A stretch of DNA of 64,000 bases from DATKRB01 sp035532415 (GCA_035532415.1 DATKRB010000011.1:32523-96522), one strand, 5' to 3'. Counted from the first letter of the stretch, positions 7,890 to 15,624 are shown. Program-made: numbers and translations. The notes: a model not told the origin generated them from the sequence alone.

Positions 7890-8336
7890 TCAGGGCCTGG
7901 CAGGGGAGGCCCCTGTCGTCGCGGAGACCACCGGAGCCGGGGCCGCCGCCGGGGCGGGTGCCGGTGCCGGGGCCGGGGCGGGTGGGGCCGGGGCGGGTGC
8001 CGCCGCCGGTGCCGCCGCCGGTGCCGCCGCCTGCGGGGAGGCGGGCGGTGCCGGCGCCGGCGTAGGTGCCGCGTTCATGGCGGCCAGCTGCTGGGTGCTC
8101 GCCGCGATGGCCTGATGGAGCTGGGCGATGGCGGCTTCGTCCGCCGCGATCTCCTTGGCCTGCCGGGCGATCGGCGCCGGGGCGGTGGTGACCGACGCGG
8201 TGGGAGACGAACCGACGGCCCAGCTCACGGAGAGGCCCGTGACGCCGACGGTGGCCGCCGCCACCACCACCGACGAGAGGGCGCCCTTCCGGCGCCTCGT
8301 GGGCCCCGAGCGTGGACGAGCTTCGGGCCCCGTCAC
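7890..8336 (-). CDS. exported Ala/Pro-rich protein, possible flavinylation target
   Basis: A 148-residue protein with a basic N-terminus (about residues 8-17), one hydrophobic segment ('LSSVVVAAATVGVTGLSV') and a short predicted coiled coil ('EIAADEAAIAQLHQAI'). A long Ala/Pro repeat then spans roughly residues 90-135. The C-terminus reads 'SATTGASPARP': the tetrapeptide TGAS (residues 141-144) fits the (S/T)GA(S/T) pattern around which ApbE enzymes attach FMN in other proteins. No other domain is recognisable. It lies directly upstream of apbE (49 nt) and its GTG start overlaps the previous stop. The flavinylation idea is inference from this short match. Confidence 0.6.
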   Translation of the reverse strand: MTGPEARPRSGPTRRRKGALSSVVVAAATVGVTGLSVSWAVGSSPTASVTTAPAPIARQAKEIAADEAAIAQLHQAIAASTQQLAAMNAAPTPAPAPPASPQAAAPAAAPAAAPAPAPPAPAPAPAPAPAAAPAPVVSATTGASPARP

Positions 8337-8773
8337 GAGCCGCCCCCGTCGCCGCCGCCGTGGTCGGTTCCGCCGTCCCCGGACGTCCCCCCGGAGCGGT
8401 CGTCCCAACCGGCCGAGGCGGTCTGCTCGGGGGCGGGGGCGGCGGGCGGGCTCGTCACGGTCGCGGTGCTCGGCGGGGGCACCGTCGACGGGGGCACCGT
8501 CGACGGGGGTACGGTCTCCTCGGTCACCGTGCTCGGAGCGGTTCCGGACGGGGCGGAGTGATGTGCCTGCAGCGCGGCGGCGAGGCCCTCCTCCTGCTTG
8601 GTGAGGTCGACCACCTGCTGGTGCAGCTGCCGGGCCTCGGACGTGCCGGCGCTCGGGGACGGCACGGGGCCCGGCGAGGAAGCCCCCGCCCCGGTGACCG
8701 CGCCTGCGGCCACGCCACCGGCCGCGGTCATCGCCACGATCCACCGCTTCACCACTGTCGCCCTCGATGTCAC
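8333..8773 (-). CDS. exported low-complexity protein, first gene of the redox operon
   Basis: A 146-residue protein: N-terminal hydrophobic signal/anchor ('WIVAMTAAGGVAAGAVTGAG'), a short helical stretch ('ARQLHQQVVDLTKQEEGLAAAL') resembling the coiled coil of the next gene, then Thr/Pro/Val repeats ('TVPPSTVPPSTVPPPST') and a Gly/Asp-rich end. It resembles the 7890-8336 product in plan, so the two may form a pair or hetero-oligomer outside the membrane. It starts the minus-strand operon; the promoter should lie in the 263-bp gap facing the divergent cupredoxin gene. Confidence 0.6.
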   Translation of the reverse strand: MTSRATVVKRWIVAMTAAGGVAAGAVTGAGASSPGPVPSPSAGTSEARQLHQQVVDLTKQEEGLAAALQAHHSAPSGTAPSTVTEETVPPSTVPPSTVPPPSTATVTSPPAAPAPEQTASAGWDDRSGGTSGDGGTDHGGGDGGGS

Positions 8774-8842
8774 CCGAACGCCTCCTTGGACGGCTCGACC
8801 TGTGCACGCTGCTCGGGGAAGCCTGACGGCGGTTCCTAAGTC

Positions 8843-8872
8843 GGTGATGAGCCGGTTGTGAGAGTTCTCTCA
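8843..8872. promoter_or_regulatory. candidate operator between redox operon and cupredoxin gene
   Basis: In the divergent gap 8774-9036, two similar 9-mers, GGTGATGAG (8843-8851) and GGTTGTGAG (8854-8862), are spaced by 11 bp, as expected for tandem half-sites of an OmpR/PhoB-type regulator. The second overlaps a palindrome TGAGAG-TT-CTCTCA (8859-8872). The operon on one side encodes such a regulator. No convincing -10/-35 boxes could be assigned. Binding is inference. Confidence 0.3.
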
Positions 8873-9036
8873 TCGAGCGGCCGGTCGATCAGTCACCGCA
8901 GGTCATGGCGCCGGGAGGCCCCGGCGGCGCCCCGAGCCCCGACCCCCACCCCGCCCGCCGGTCGCCGCCCCGGCAATCCCCCGACCGGGTGTGGCCCGTA
9001 GTACCGGGAACAGCCTGTCGATCCGGAGGAGTCGCC

Positions 9037-9582
9037 ATGACCCGAGCCCACGCCACCGTTCCGCACCGTCACCGCCGGCGGCTCGCCCTCGCCCTCGTCC
9101 TCGGGGCATCGCCGACCGCGTCGGTGCTGGCCGTGGCGGAGGGGGCATCTGCTGCACCGGCGGGCCACCGGGTGAGCGCGGTCCTCTCCGACTTCCACAT
9201 CGCGCTCTCCGAAAGGACGCTGTCCCCGGGGGACTACACCTTCGTGGCGACCAACAAGGGCCAGGTCCTGCACAGGCTGCAGATCACCGGACCCGGGGTC
9301 GCCGGTCCGGCGACCCCGCTCCTCGACCCGGGGCAGTCGGCGACGCTGCACGTCCACCTGCGCAAGGGCAGGTACGCGGTCTTCTGCCCGGTGGCGAACC
9401 ACCGGGAGCTCGGCATGAACGTGTCGATCGTCGTGACGCAGGGCAGGGCGAGGGCGAGCGCCGCCGGCAGGAGCGCCGGAGCCGGCGCCCGCGTGGGCAC
9501 CGGTGTCCACCCGGGGACCGGCACCGGGTCGGGGACCGGCACCGGGTCGGGAGGCAGCACGGGTGGCGGTCTCGGCTACTGA
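9037..9582 (+). CDS. secreted cupredoxin (type 1 copper protein)
   Basis: A 181-residue exported protein. The signal peptide (basic MTRAHATVPHRHRRR, hydrophobic core ~16-34, cleavage near 'ASAAPA') is followed by a plastocyanin-like fold. Copper ligands can be read as His79 ('VLHRL'), Cys117, His122 and Met127 in 'FCPVANHRELGM'. A Gly/Thr-rich flexible tail (from about residue 145) ends the protein. The ATG at 9037 has GGAGGA 7 nt upstream. It is likely an extracytoplasmic electron carrier. It is followed after 76 bp by an ECF sigma factor gene and faces the ApbE/ferric-reductase operon, for which it could be an electron acceptor. Confidence 0.85.
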   Translation: MTRAHATVPHRHRRRLALALVLGASPTASVLAVAEGASAAPAGHRVSAVLSDFHIALSERTLSPGDYTFVATNKGQVLHRLQITGPGVAGPATPLLDPGQSATLHVHLRKGRYAVFCPVANHRELGMNVSIVVTQGRARASAAGRSAGAGARVGTGVHPGTGTGSGTGTGSGGSTGGGLGY

Positions 9583-9658
9583 TGACGCCGCCACGGCCCA
9601 CCGCTCCGTCGAATGCCGGCGCGTTGCCCCTCCCCGCCAGCGTGGCCAGAATGGGCCG

Positions 9659-10246
9659 GTGGCGACGGTGAGGTCGCTCGCCGGCTCGGCGGGCCCTTCG
9701 GACGAGGCCTTGATCGCCGGGATGGCGGTCGGGGACGAGCGGGCGGCCGTCACGTTCGTGCGCCGGTACCAGAAGCGGGTGTTCGGGCTCGCGGTCGGGA
9801 TGCTGGGCGACCCGGGAGTCGCCGAGGACGTCGCACAGGAGGCGCTGCTCCGCGCCTGGCGCCACGCCCCCGTCTTCGACGTGCGGCGGGGATCGGTCGC
9901 CACCTGGGTGCTCACGATCACGAGGAACCTGGCCATCGACGCCATCCGTCAGCACCGCGCCGTGGCCACCGATCCCGACGATCCGGCGTTCCTCGCCCCG
10001 GCGGGAAGCGGCCAGTCGGCCGAGGACCTGGCGGCGGGGGGCGATCTCGACCCGGAGCTGCGGGCTGCGCTCAACGACCTGCCGATCGGCCAGCGTCGCG
10101 CCGTCGTCCTCGCCGCGCTGTACGGGCGGACCGCCGACGAGATCAGCTCGCACGAGTCCATTCCTCTGGGAACGGCGAAGACCCGGATCCGTGTGGCGCT
10201 CCAGAAGTTGCGCGCCTCCCTGAGCGAGACCGGGGGGCGGGCATGA
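9659..10246 (+). CDS. ECF-type RNA polymerase sigma factor
   Basis: A 195-residue sigma-70 family protein of the extracytoplasmic-function class. Region 2 covers about residues 25-95 (helices with 'GDPGVAEDVAQEALLRAW' and 'WVLTITRNLAIDAIRQ'). Region 4 follows an acidic linker ('LNDLPIGQRRAVVLAALYG' ... 'LGTAKTRIRVALQKLR'). The GTG at 9659 is the best start because it avoids overlap with the cupredoxin gene; GTG at 9668 is also possible. Its stop overlaps the anti-sigma gene (ATGA), so both are made together and the sigma factor is presumably held inactive until an envelope signal arrives. Confidence 0.9.
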   Translation: MATVRSLAGSAGPSDEALIAGMAVGDERAAVTFVRRYQKRVFGLAVGMLGDPGVAEDVAQEALLRAWRHAPVFDVRRGSVATWVLTITRNLAIDAIRQHRAVATDPDDPAFLAPAGSGQSAEDLAAGGDLDPELRAALNDLPIGQRRAVVLAALYGRTADEISSHESIPLGTAKTRIRVALQKLRASLSETGGRA

Positions 10247-11013
10247 CCGGCGAGCACCCGGGAGGCCCCCACGAGCGGTTCGAATCCGAGCTCGCCGAGC
10301 TGGCCGTCGGCGTGCTGGGAGGGCGGGAACGGGCGGTGCTGCTCGACCACGTCGGGTCGTGTGCGACCTGCACGGCAGAGCTCGAGGAGCTGACGGCGGC
10401 GGCCGACAGCCTGGTGCGCCTCGCTCCTGCCGTCGACCCGCCCGTCGGGTTCGAGAGCCGCGTCTTCGAACGGCTCACGGCGAGCACCGGGCGCGCGGCG
10501 CGCGCGGCGAGCACCGGGCGCGCGGCGCGCACCGGGCGTGCGGCGAGCACCGAGAGCGCGGTGGCCACCGCGGCGACCGGCACCCGCCGCGGTACGCGAC
10601 GACGATGGCTCACCACCGTGGTCGCTGCAGGCTTGGTCGCCGGTGCCTTCGGGGTCGGCTGGGTCCTGCATCCCTCCAACGGCCCACCGGCCCGCAGTGC
10701 CGCCGGGTCCGAAGGCTCCGCCGACGCCGCCGACGCGCCCCTCCTGGCCGGCACGAGGTCGCTCGGGCTCGTCTCGGTGTATCCGGGGTCGCCCGGCTGG
10801 CTGCTCATGACGGTGAGCTCCTCGGCGTGGACCGGGAGCGTCCGGTGCATCGTCACCACCGCCGACGGGGCGTCGTTCGTGGTCGGGTCCTTCGCCCTCG
10901 CCCCGGGGGGCGGGAGCTGGGGTGCCCCGCTCCCCGTGCCGGCCGGCCAGGTCCGGAGCGCCGAGGTGGTGGCGACCGACGGCCACGTCCTCGCCGGGGC
11001 CCGGCTCCGATAG
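10243..11013 (+). CDS. membrane anti-sigma factor with zinc-binding domain
   Basis: A 256-residue protein with an N-terminal anti-sigma zinc motif H-x3-C-x2-C (His36, Cys40, Cys43 in 'DHVGSCATCTAEL'). A repetitive Gly/Arg/Ala/Ser/Thr linker (about residues 80-110, encoded by short GC-rich repeats near 10485-10555) precedes one membrane helix ('TTVVAAGLVAGAFGVGWVL'). The extracytoplasmic domain of ~115 residues resembles the RskA C-terminal type. It binds and restrains the sigma factor encoded just upstream, with which it overlaps by 4 nt. Confidence 0.87.
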   Translation: MTGEHPGGPHERFESELAELAVGVLGGRERAVLLDHVGSCATCTAELEELTAAADSLVRLAPAVDPPVGFESRVFERLTASTGRAARAASTGRAARTGRAASTESAVATAATGTRRGTRRRWLTTVVAAGLVAGAFGVGWVLHPSNGPPARSAAGSEGSADAADAPLLAGTRSLGLVSVYPGSPGWLLMTVSSSAWTGSVRCIVTTADGASFVVGSFALAPGGGSWGAPLPVPAGQVRSAEVVATDGHVLAGARLR

Positions 11014-11230
11014 GAGGGGACGTCGCCGGGGGCTCCGCCCGCCCCCGCCCCCTGCCGACGGGGCGGACCTGTTCCGCGACCTCCGGCGCCTATGATGAGG
11101 GGCCGTCGAGTGACCCAAAGGACCGTGGGACCGGCTCAGAGATGCACGACCATCGAGACCACCGGGTAATCGGGCCTGCTCAGGTTCGGCGCACCGTCAG
11201 GAAGTCCACGCTCCCGTACGCCGCCGGCCG

Positions 11231-12436
11231 ATGGTCGATACGTTAGACAGCCCCCCACGCGATCCACCGAGGACCTCCCGGGTGACGGCGAGGAAGTTCC
11301 GACGCCGCCGGATCTTGGCGGTCGGCGCGGTGGCGCTGACCGGCCTCCTGGTGTGGCTGGCGATATCCCTCGGAGGAGCGCTCACGAACCCGGCCCTCGG
11401 GAGCTCGCTCGGCGCCCGCTTCGCCGAGTGGGCTCGCGGCCACGGGGGCTCGGGCGTCGTCAACTGGGTGGAGAAGGAATGGTACGCGCACCACCCGCCC
11501 CCGGTGGGCGGCAAGCCCCCTGCCGGGGCCATCCGCCGCGCCACGGCACCCCCGGTGACCGCGGCACACACCGTCGCCCATCTCGCGCCACCGCGGGCGG
11601 TCACACCGATCGCCAGCCCTCCGATCGACGGGGAGGGTCAGTGGTCGCCGGCCGGTCGCCTCGTGGGGGGCATCCCCGCCGTGTACGAGACCACGCTGCG
11701 CCCCGACGCCGTCCACACGAGCTATGTGGTGGGCATCGCCTGGATGGACACCAAGTTGCTCCGGGCCACGCTGTACTCGGGAAGCCAGATCCCCGGAGGT
11801 GGCCCGTACGCGAAGACGGCACCGATCCAACCCGGCGCGGCGACGAGCCTGGTGGCCGCGTTCAATGCCGGGTTCCTCATGCCCGCGGCCAACGGTGGCT
11901 ACTACACCGACGGCAGGACCGTCCTGCCGCTGCGCTCGGGAGTGGCGTCCTTCGTCGTGTACGCGAACGGGTCGTCCACCGTCGGGCAATGGGGGAGGGA
12001 CGTGACGATGGCGCCGAACGTCGTGTCGGTCCGCCAGAACCTCGACCTCCTCGTCGACAACGGGCAGCCCGTCGCCGGGCTGGAGTCCGCGGACACGACC
12101 AAATGGGGGGCGACCCTCGGCGGCAACATCTTCGTCTGGCGCTCGGGCCTGGGCGTCACCGCCGACGGCGCGCTCGTGTACGTGGGAGGTCCCGGTCTGA
12201 ACATCACCGATCTCGCCGACATCCTGGTCCGCGCCGGGGCGGTCCGGGCCATGGAGCTCGACATCAACACGGACTGGGTGCATTTCGCCACGTACGAGCC
12301 GGCCGGCCCGGCCGGGGCGGCCGGGCCCCAGAACGGCAGCGACCTGCTTTCCGGCATGGTCGGAACGCCCGCGCGGTACTTCCAATCGTGGTGGGCGCGC
12401 GACTTCATCACCATGTCCTCGGCGACGGGCCGATGA
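11231..12436 (+). CDS. membrane-anchored phosphodiester glycosidase family protein (NAGPA-like)
   Basis: A 401-residue protein with a basic N-terminus and one membrane helix ('AVGAVALTGLLVWLAISLGG', about residues 32-51). A His/Pro-rich stalk leads to a domain of the phosphodiester glycosidase family (PF09992, the fold of the N-acetylglucosamine-1-phosphodiester uncovering enzyme). Typical segments are 'VAAFNAGFLMPAANGGYY', 'DLLVDNGQP' and 'AVRAMELDIN'. The stop overlaps the UbiA-type gene (ATGA), so it belongs to the arabinosyl-donor operon. Acting on a sugar phosphodiester of the cell envelope would fit; the substrate is unknown. Confidence 0.82.
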   Translation: MVDTLDSPPRDPPRTSRVTARKFRRRRILAVGAVALTGLLVWLAISLGGALTNPALGSSLGARFAEWARGHGGSGVVNWVEKEWYAHHPPPVGGKPPAGAIRRATAPPVTAAHTVAHLAPPRAVTPIASPPIDGEGQWSPAGRLVGGIPAVYETTLRPDAVHTSYVVGIAWMDTKLLRATLYSGSQIPGGGPYAKTAPIQPGAATSLVAAFNAGFLMPAANGGYYTDGRTVLPLRSGVASFVVYANGSSTVGQWGRDVTMAPNVVSVRQNLDLLVDNGQPVAGLESADTTKWGATLGGNIFVWRSGLGVTADGALVYVGGPGLNITDLADILVRAGAVRAMELDINTDWVHFATYEPAGPAGAAGPQNGSDLLSGMVGTPARYFQSWWARDFITMSSATGR

Positions 12437-13419
12437 CGGGCGGTCGGGTCGAGCCCGTGGCGGTCGACCCGACGTTGCCCGCCGAGCCGACAGTCCCCGA
12501 CGCCACGGGGAAGGCACCGCCGCCCTCGGGACCGCGGACGCGGCCCATGCAGTTCCTGAAGGTCCTCCGCCCCCGCCAGTGGACGAAGAACGTCCTGGTG
12601 TTCGTCGCTCCGGCCACCGCGCAGGTGTTGCGGCACGGGCCGGCCGCCCTGCGCGCCCTGGCCGTGTTCGCCATCTTCTGTGCGGCCGCGTCGGGAAACT
12701 ATCTGCTCAACGACGCCCTCGACGCCGAGGCCGACCGGCAGCACCCCGAAAAGCGCGGGCGGCCCGTTGCCTCGGGGGCCATCTCGGTCCGGACCGCCAT
12801 GGGAGCCGGCATCGGGCTCATGGCCGCGGCCCTTGCGTCCGCGTGGCTGCTGGCCGGGTGGGAGCTGGCGCTGGTGATCGGGGCCTACCTGTTGATCAGC
12901 ATCGCCTACACGGTCCGCCTCAAGCGCGAGCCCGTCATCGAGCTCGCCGCGGTGGCGTCGGGGTTCGTCCTGAGGGGCATCGCCGGAGGGGTCGCCACCC
13001 ACGTGCCGTTGTCCAACTGGTTTCTGGTCGTCACGTTGTTCGGAGCGCTGTTCGTCGTCACCGGCAAACGAGCCGCCGAGCACGTCCACCTGGGCGATGA
13101 CCGGGCCGGTCACCGCGCGGTCCTCGGCCAGTACACGCCGTCGTTCCTGCAATCGACCCTGACCATGACCGCCACCGCCACCGCCACCGCCTACTGCCTG
13201 TGGGCGTTCGAGCGGACCGGACTGGTGGCGAGAGCCGGGCACCACCTGGTCTGGGTGCAGCTCACCGTGATCCCCGTCATCCTCGGGATCCTTTACGTCC
13301 TGCGGCTGGTCGACGCCGGCAAGGGGGGTGCCCCCGAGGAGCTCGTCCTTCACGACCATTTCCTTCAGGCCCTCGGCATCGCGTGGGTCGTCATGATGGG
13401 CATCGGTCTGTACGCGTGA
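12433..13419 (+). CDS. ubiA: decaprenyl-phosphate phosphoribosyltransferase-like UbiA enzyme (DPPR synthase)
   Basis: A 328-residue integral membrane prenyltransferase with about eight helices. The first Asp-rich motif is 'NDALDAEADRQHPEKRGRP'; the second conserved loop, 'YTVRLKREPVIELAAVASGF', matches the DPPR-synthase branch of UbiA proteins (mycobacterial Rv3806c). It transfers 5-phosphoribose from PRPP to polyprenyl phosphate, the first committed step of polyprenyl-phosphoryl arabinose synthesis. Placement directly before dprE1 and dprE2 supports the assignment strongly. The ATG at 12433 overlaps the previous stop by 4 nt. The 5-phosphatase expected between this step and DprE1 is not in the window. 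Confidence 0.9.
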   Translation: MTGGRVEPVAVDPTLPAEPTVPDATGKAPPPSGPRTRPMQFLKVLRPRQWTKNVLVFVAPATAQVLRHGPAALRALAVFAIFCAAASGNYLLNDALDAEADRQHPEKRGRPVASGAISVRTAMGAGIGLMAAALASAWLLAGWELALVIGAYLLISIAYTVRLKREPVIELAAVASGFVLRGIAGGVATHVPLSNWFLVVTLFGALFVVTGKRAAEHVHLGDDRAGHRAVLGQYTPSFLQSTLTMTATATATAYCLWAFERTGLVARAGHHLVWVQLTVIPVILGILYVLRLVDAGKGGAPEELVLHDHFLQALGIAWVVMMGIGLYA

Positions 13420-14867
13420 AGGCCGACCGCTCCGAGGGCCACGTTCGGGGCGAGCGTCGACTGCTCACCGGATGGGGGAGGACGGCCCCGTCGGCCGCCT
13501 GGCTCACCACGCCGGACGACCCGGACGAGGTGGGCCGGCTGTTGGCCACCCCGCCCCGGGCAGCGGGAACGACCGTGCCACCTCCGGCACCGACGGCCCG
13601 GCGGGAGTGGCGCGGGGCCATCGCCCGCGGGCTGGGCCGGAGCTACGGGGACGCGGCGCAATGTGCCGGCGGCGTCGTGGTCGACACGGCCCGCCTCGGG
13701 GGGATCGGCCCGATCGACCCGGAGTCGGGGCTGGTGGAGGTCGGCGGGGGAGTGAGCCTCCACGAGCTGCTCGGTCGATCCCTTCCCATGGGCTGGTTCG
13801 TCCCAGTGTCGCCCGGCACGCGCCTGGTCACCGTGGGCGGCGCGATCGCGGCCGACATTCACGGGAAGAACCACCACCGTGACGGGAGCTTCGCCCGGCA
13901 CGTCCCGAGCTTCACCCTGGTCACCCCGACCGGGACCCATGAGGTCGATCAGCTCGGGGACCCCAGCCTGTTCTGGGCCACCGCAGGAGGGATGGGCCTG
14001 ACCGGCGTGGTGACCCGGGCGATCATCCGGCTGATCCCCGTCGAGACTTCGTCCATGCTGGTCGACACGGAGCGGTTCGACCGGCTGGGTGACGTCATGG
14101 GAGCCATGGAGGCCTCCGACGCGGCGTACCGGTACTCGGTCGCGTGGGTGGACTGCATGGGGAGCCGGCGTCACCTCGGGCGCTCGGTGCTCACCAGGGG
14201 CGACCACGCCCCCCGGTCCGCGCTCCCGCCCGGGCGGGCGGGAGCGGCTCTTCCCGTGCCCCGCGGTCCCCGCCTCCGGGTGCCGGTCCCTGCGCCGGGG
14301 GGTCTCTTGAACGCCCGGTCGGTCGGCGCCTTCAACGGATTGTGGTTCCGGCGGTCACCTCGCAGGGAGGCCGGCGCCCTGCGGCCGCTCTCCTCCTTCT
14401 TCCATCCTCTCGACGGGATAGCCGACTGGAACCTGCTGTACGGGCCGCGTGGGTTCGTGCAATACCAGTTCGTGGTCGGTCCCGAGCACGGTGAGTCCGT
14501 CGAACGGGCGGTGGCGATGATCGGCAGGTCCGGCGCCCCGTCGTTCCTGGCGGTCCTGAAGCGGTTCGGGCCGGGTGACCCCGGGCCCCTCTCGTTTCCC
14601 CTCGAGGGTTGGACCCTGGCCCTCGACTTCCCGATCGGCCCGCCGGTGCTTCCCTCCCTCCTCGACCGGCTCGATTCGCTCGTCGCCGGGGTGGGTGGAC
14701 GGGTCTACCTGGCCAAGGACTCGAGACTGCGCCCCGAGCTCCTGCCGGTGATGTACCCGAGGCTGGGGGAGCTGCAGGTCGTCCGGCGCCGAGTCGACCC
14801 GTGCCGCGTGCTGCAGTCGGACCTGTCCCGGCGCCTCGGAATCGATGGAGCGACGACCGGTGAATGA
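13416..14867 (+). CDS. dprE1: decaprenylphosphoryl-beta-D-ribose oxidase (DprE1)
   Basis: A 483-residue FAD enzyme (PCMH/VAO type) that oxidises polyprenyl-phosphoryl ribose to the 2-keto form. Family hallmarks are 'GLGRSYGDAA', the FAD/active-site loop 'GGAIAADIHGKNHH' (residues ~141-154), 'GPRGFVQYQFVV', 'YLAKDSR' and the terminal 'VRRRVDPCRVLQSDLSRRL'. The cysteine attacked by benzothiazinone drugs in M. tuberculosis (Cys387 in WNICVDFPI) corresponds to Ala402 here ('WTLALDFPI', codon 14619-14621). The GTG start overlaps the UbiA stop (GTGA). A Pro/Gly-rich segment near residues 268-296 looks longer than usual. Confidence 0.95.
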   Translation: MKADRSEGHVRGERRLLTGWGRTAPSAAWLTTPDDPDEVGRLLATPPRAAGTTVPPPAPTARREWRGAIARGLGRSYGDAAQCAGGVVVDTARLGGIGPIDPESGLVEVGGGVSLHELLGRSLPMGWFVPVSPGTRLVTVGGAIAADIHGKNHHRDGSFARHVPSFTLVTPTGTHEVDQLGDPSLFWATAGGMGLTGVVTRAIIRLIPVETSSMLVDTERFDRLGDVMGAMEASDAAYRYSVAWVDCMGSRRHLGRSVLTRGDHAPRSALPPGRAGAALPVPRGPRLRVPVPAPGGLLNARSVGAFNGLWFRRSPRREAGALRPLSSFFHPLDGIADWNLLYGPRGFVQYQFVVGPEHGESVERAVAMIGRSGAPSFLAVLKRFGPGDPGPLSFPLEGWTLALDFPIGPPVLPSLLDRLDSLVAGVGGRVYLAKDSRLRPELLPVMYPRLGELQVVRRRVDPCRVLQSDLSRRLGIDGATTGE

Positions 14868-15624
14868 CGCGTTCGGACTACCCCAGACCCTCGTCGTGCT
14901 CGGGGGGACGTCGGAGATCGCCGAGGCGATCGTCGGGTCCCTGGTCGCCGAGCGATGCCGGACCGTCGTGCTCGCGGGCAGGGACGCCGCCTCCCTCGCC
15001 GGCGCGGCCGATCGGGCTCGTGCAGCGGGTGCCGAGGTCGTCGAGACGGTGATCTTCGACGCCACCGACGTCGAGCACGCCGAAGGCACCGTCGAGCGCT
15101 GCTTCGCAGCGGCCGGGGGTTCGGTCGACATGGTCCTGGTGGCGGTCGGCCTGCTCGGAGACCAGGAGCGGGACGAGGCCGATGCCGGTCGGATCGCCCG
15201 GATGGTCACCGTCGATTTCACCTGGCCCGCGGCGGCCGTGGGGGCCGCCGCGGGCCGGTTGCGATCGCAGGGCCAGGGCAGGATCGTCGTGCTCTCCTCG
15301 GTGGCCGGCGTCAGGGTCCGGCGGGCCAATTTCCTTTACGGCGCGTCGAAGGCGGGCCTCGACGCGTTCACGAGGGGCCTTGCGGAGGCGACGCGGGGCT
15401 CGGGAGTGCGGGTGCAGGTCGTCCGGCCGGGTTTCGTGCGGACGAAGATGACGGTGGGACTGCGCCCGGCGCCGTTCGCCGCCTCTCCCGAGGACGTCGC
15501 GCAGGCGGTCCGGCGCGGGTGCGGGACGAACCGTCCCGTCATCTGGGTGCCGCCGATGCTCCGATGGGCCTTCCTCGCGCTTGGCCACCTGCCCCAGTCT
15601 CTGTGGCGGCGGCTCCCGGGATGA
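14860..15624 (+). CDS. dprE2: decaprenylphosphoryl-2-keto-ribose reductase (DprE2)
   Basis: A 254-residue short-chain dehydrogenase that reduces the 2-keto intermediate of DprE1 to polyprenyl-phosphoryl arabinose. It shows the nucleotide-binding 'LGGTSEIAEAI', the catalytic Ser ('VLSSVAG') and Tyr-x3-Lys ('YGASKAG'). The end 'LRWAFLALGHLPQSLWRRLPG' matches the membrane-associating tail of mycobacterial DprE2. The GTG at 14860 is preferred because it aligns with the start of known DprE2 and has GGAG 9 nt upstream; an ATG at 14845 would add five residues. It overlaps dprE1 by 8 nt, as expected for partners of one epimerase. Confidence 0.93.
   Translation: MNDAFGLPQTLVVLGGTSEIAEAIVGSLVAERCRTVVLAGRDAASLAGAADRARAAGAEVVETVIFDATDVEHAEGTVERCFAAAGGSVDMVLVAVGLLGDQERDEADAGRIARMVTVDFTWPAAAVGAAAGRLRSQGQGRIVVLSSVAGVRVRRANFLYGASKAGLDAFTRGLAEATRGSGVRVQVVRPGFVRTKMTVGLRPAPFAASPEDVAQAVRRGCGTNRPVIWVPPMLRWAFLALGHLPQSLWRRLPG

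Noticed and set aside
10277..10287. GGTTCGAATCC resembling a tRNA T-loop
   Set aside because: It lies in the coding region of the anti-sigma factor and lacks the rest of a cloverleaf.
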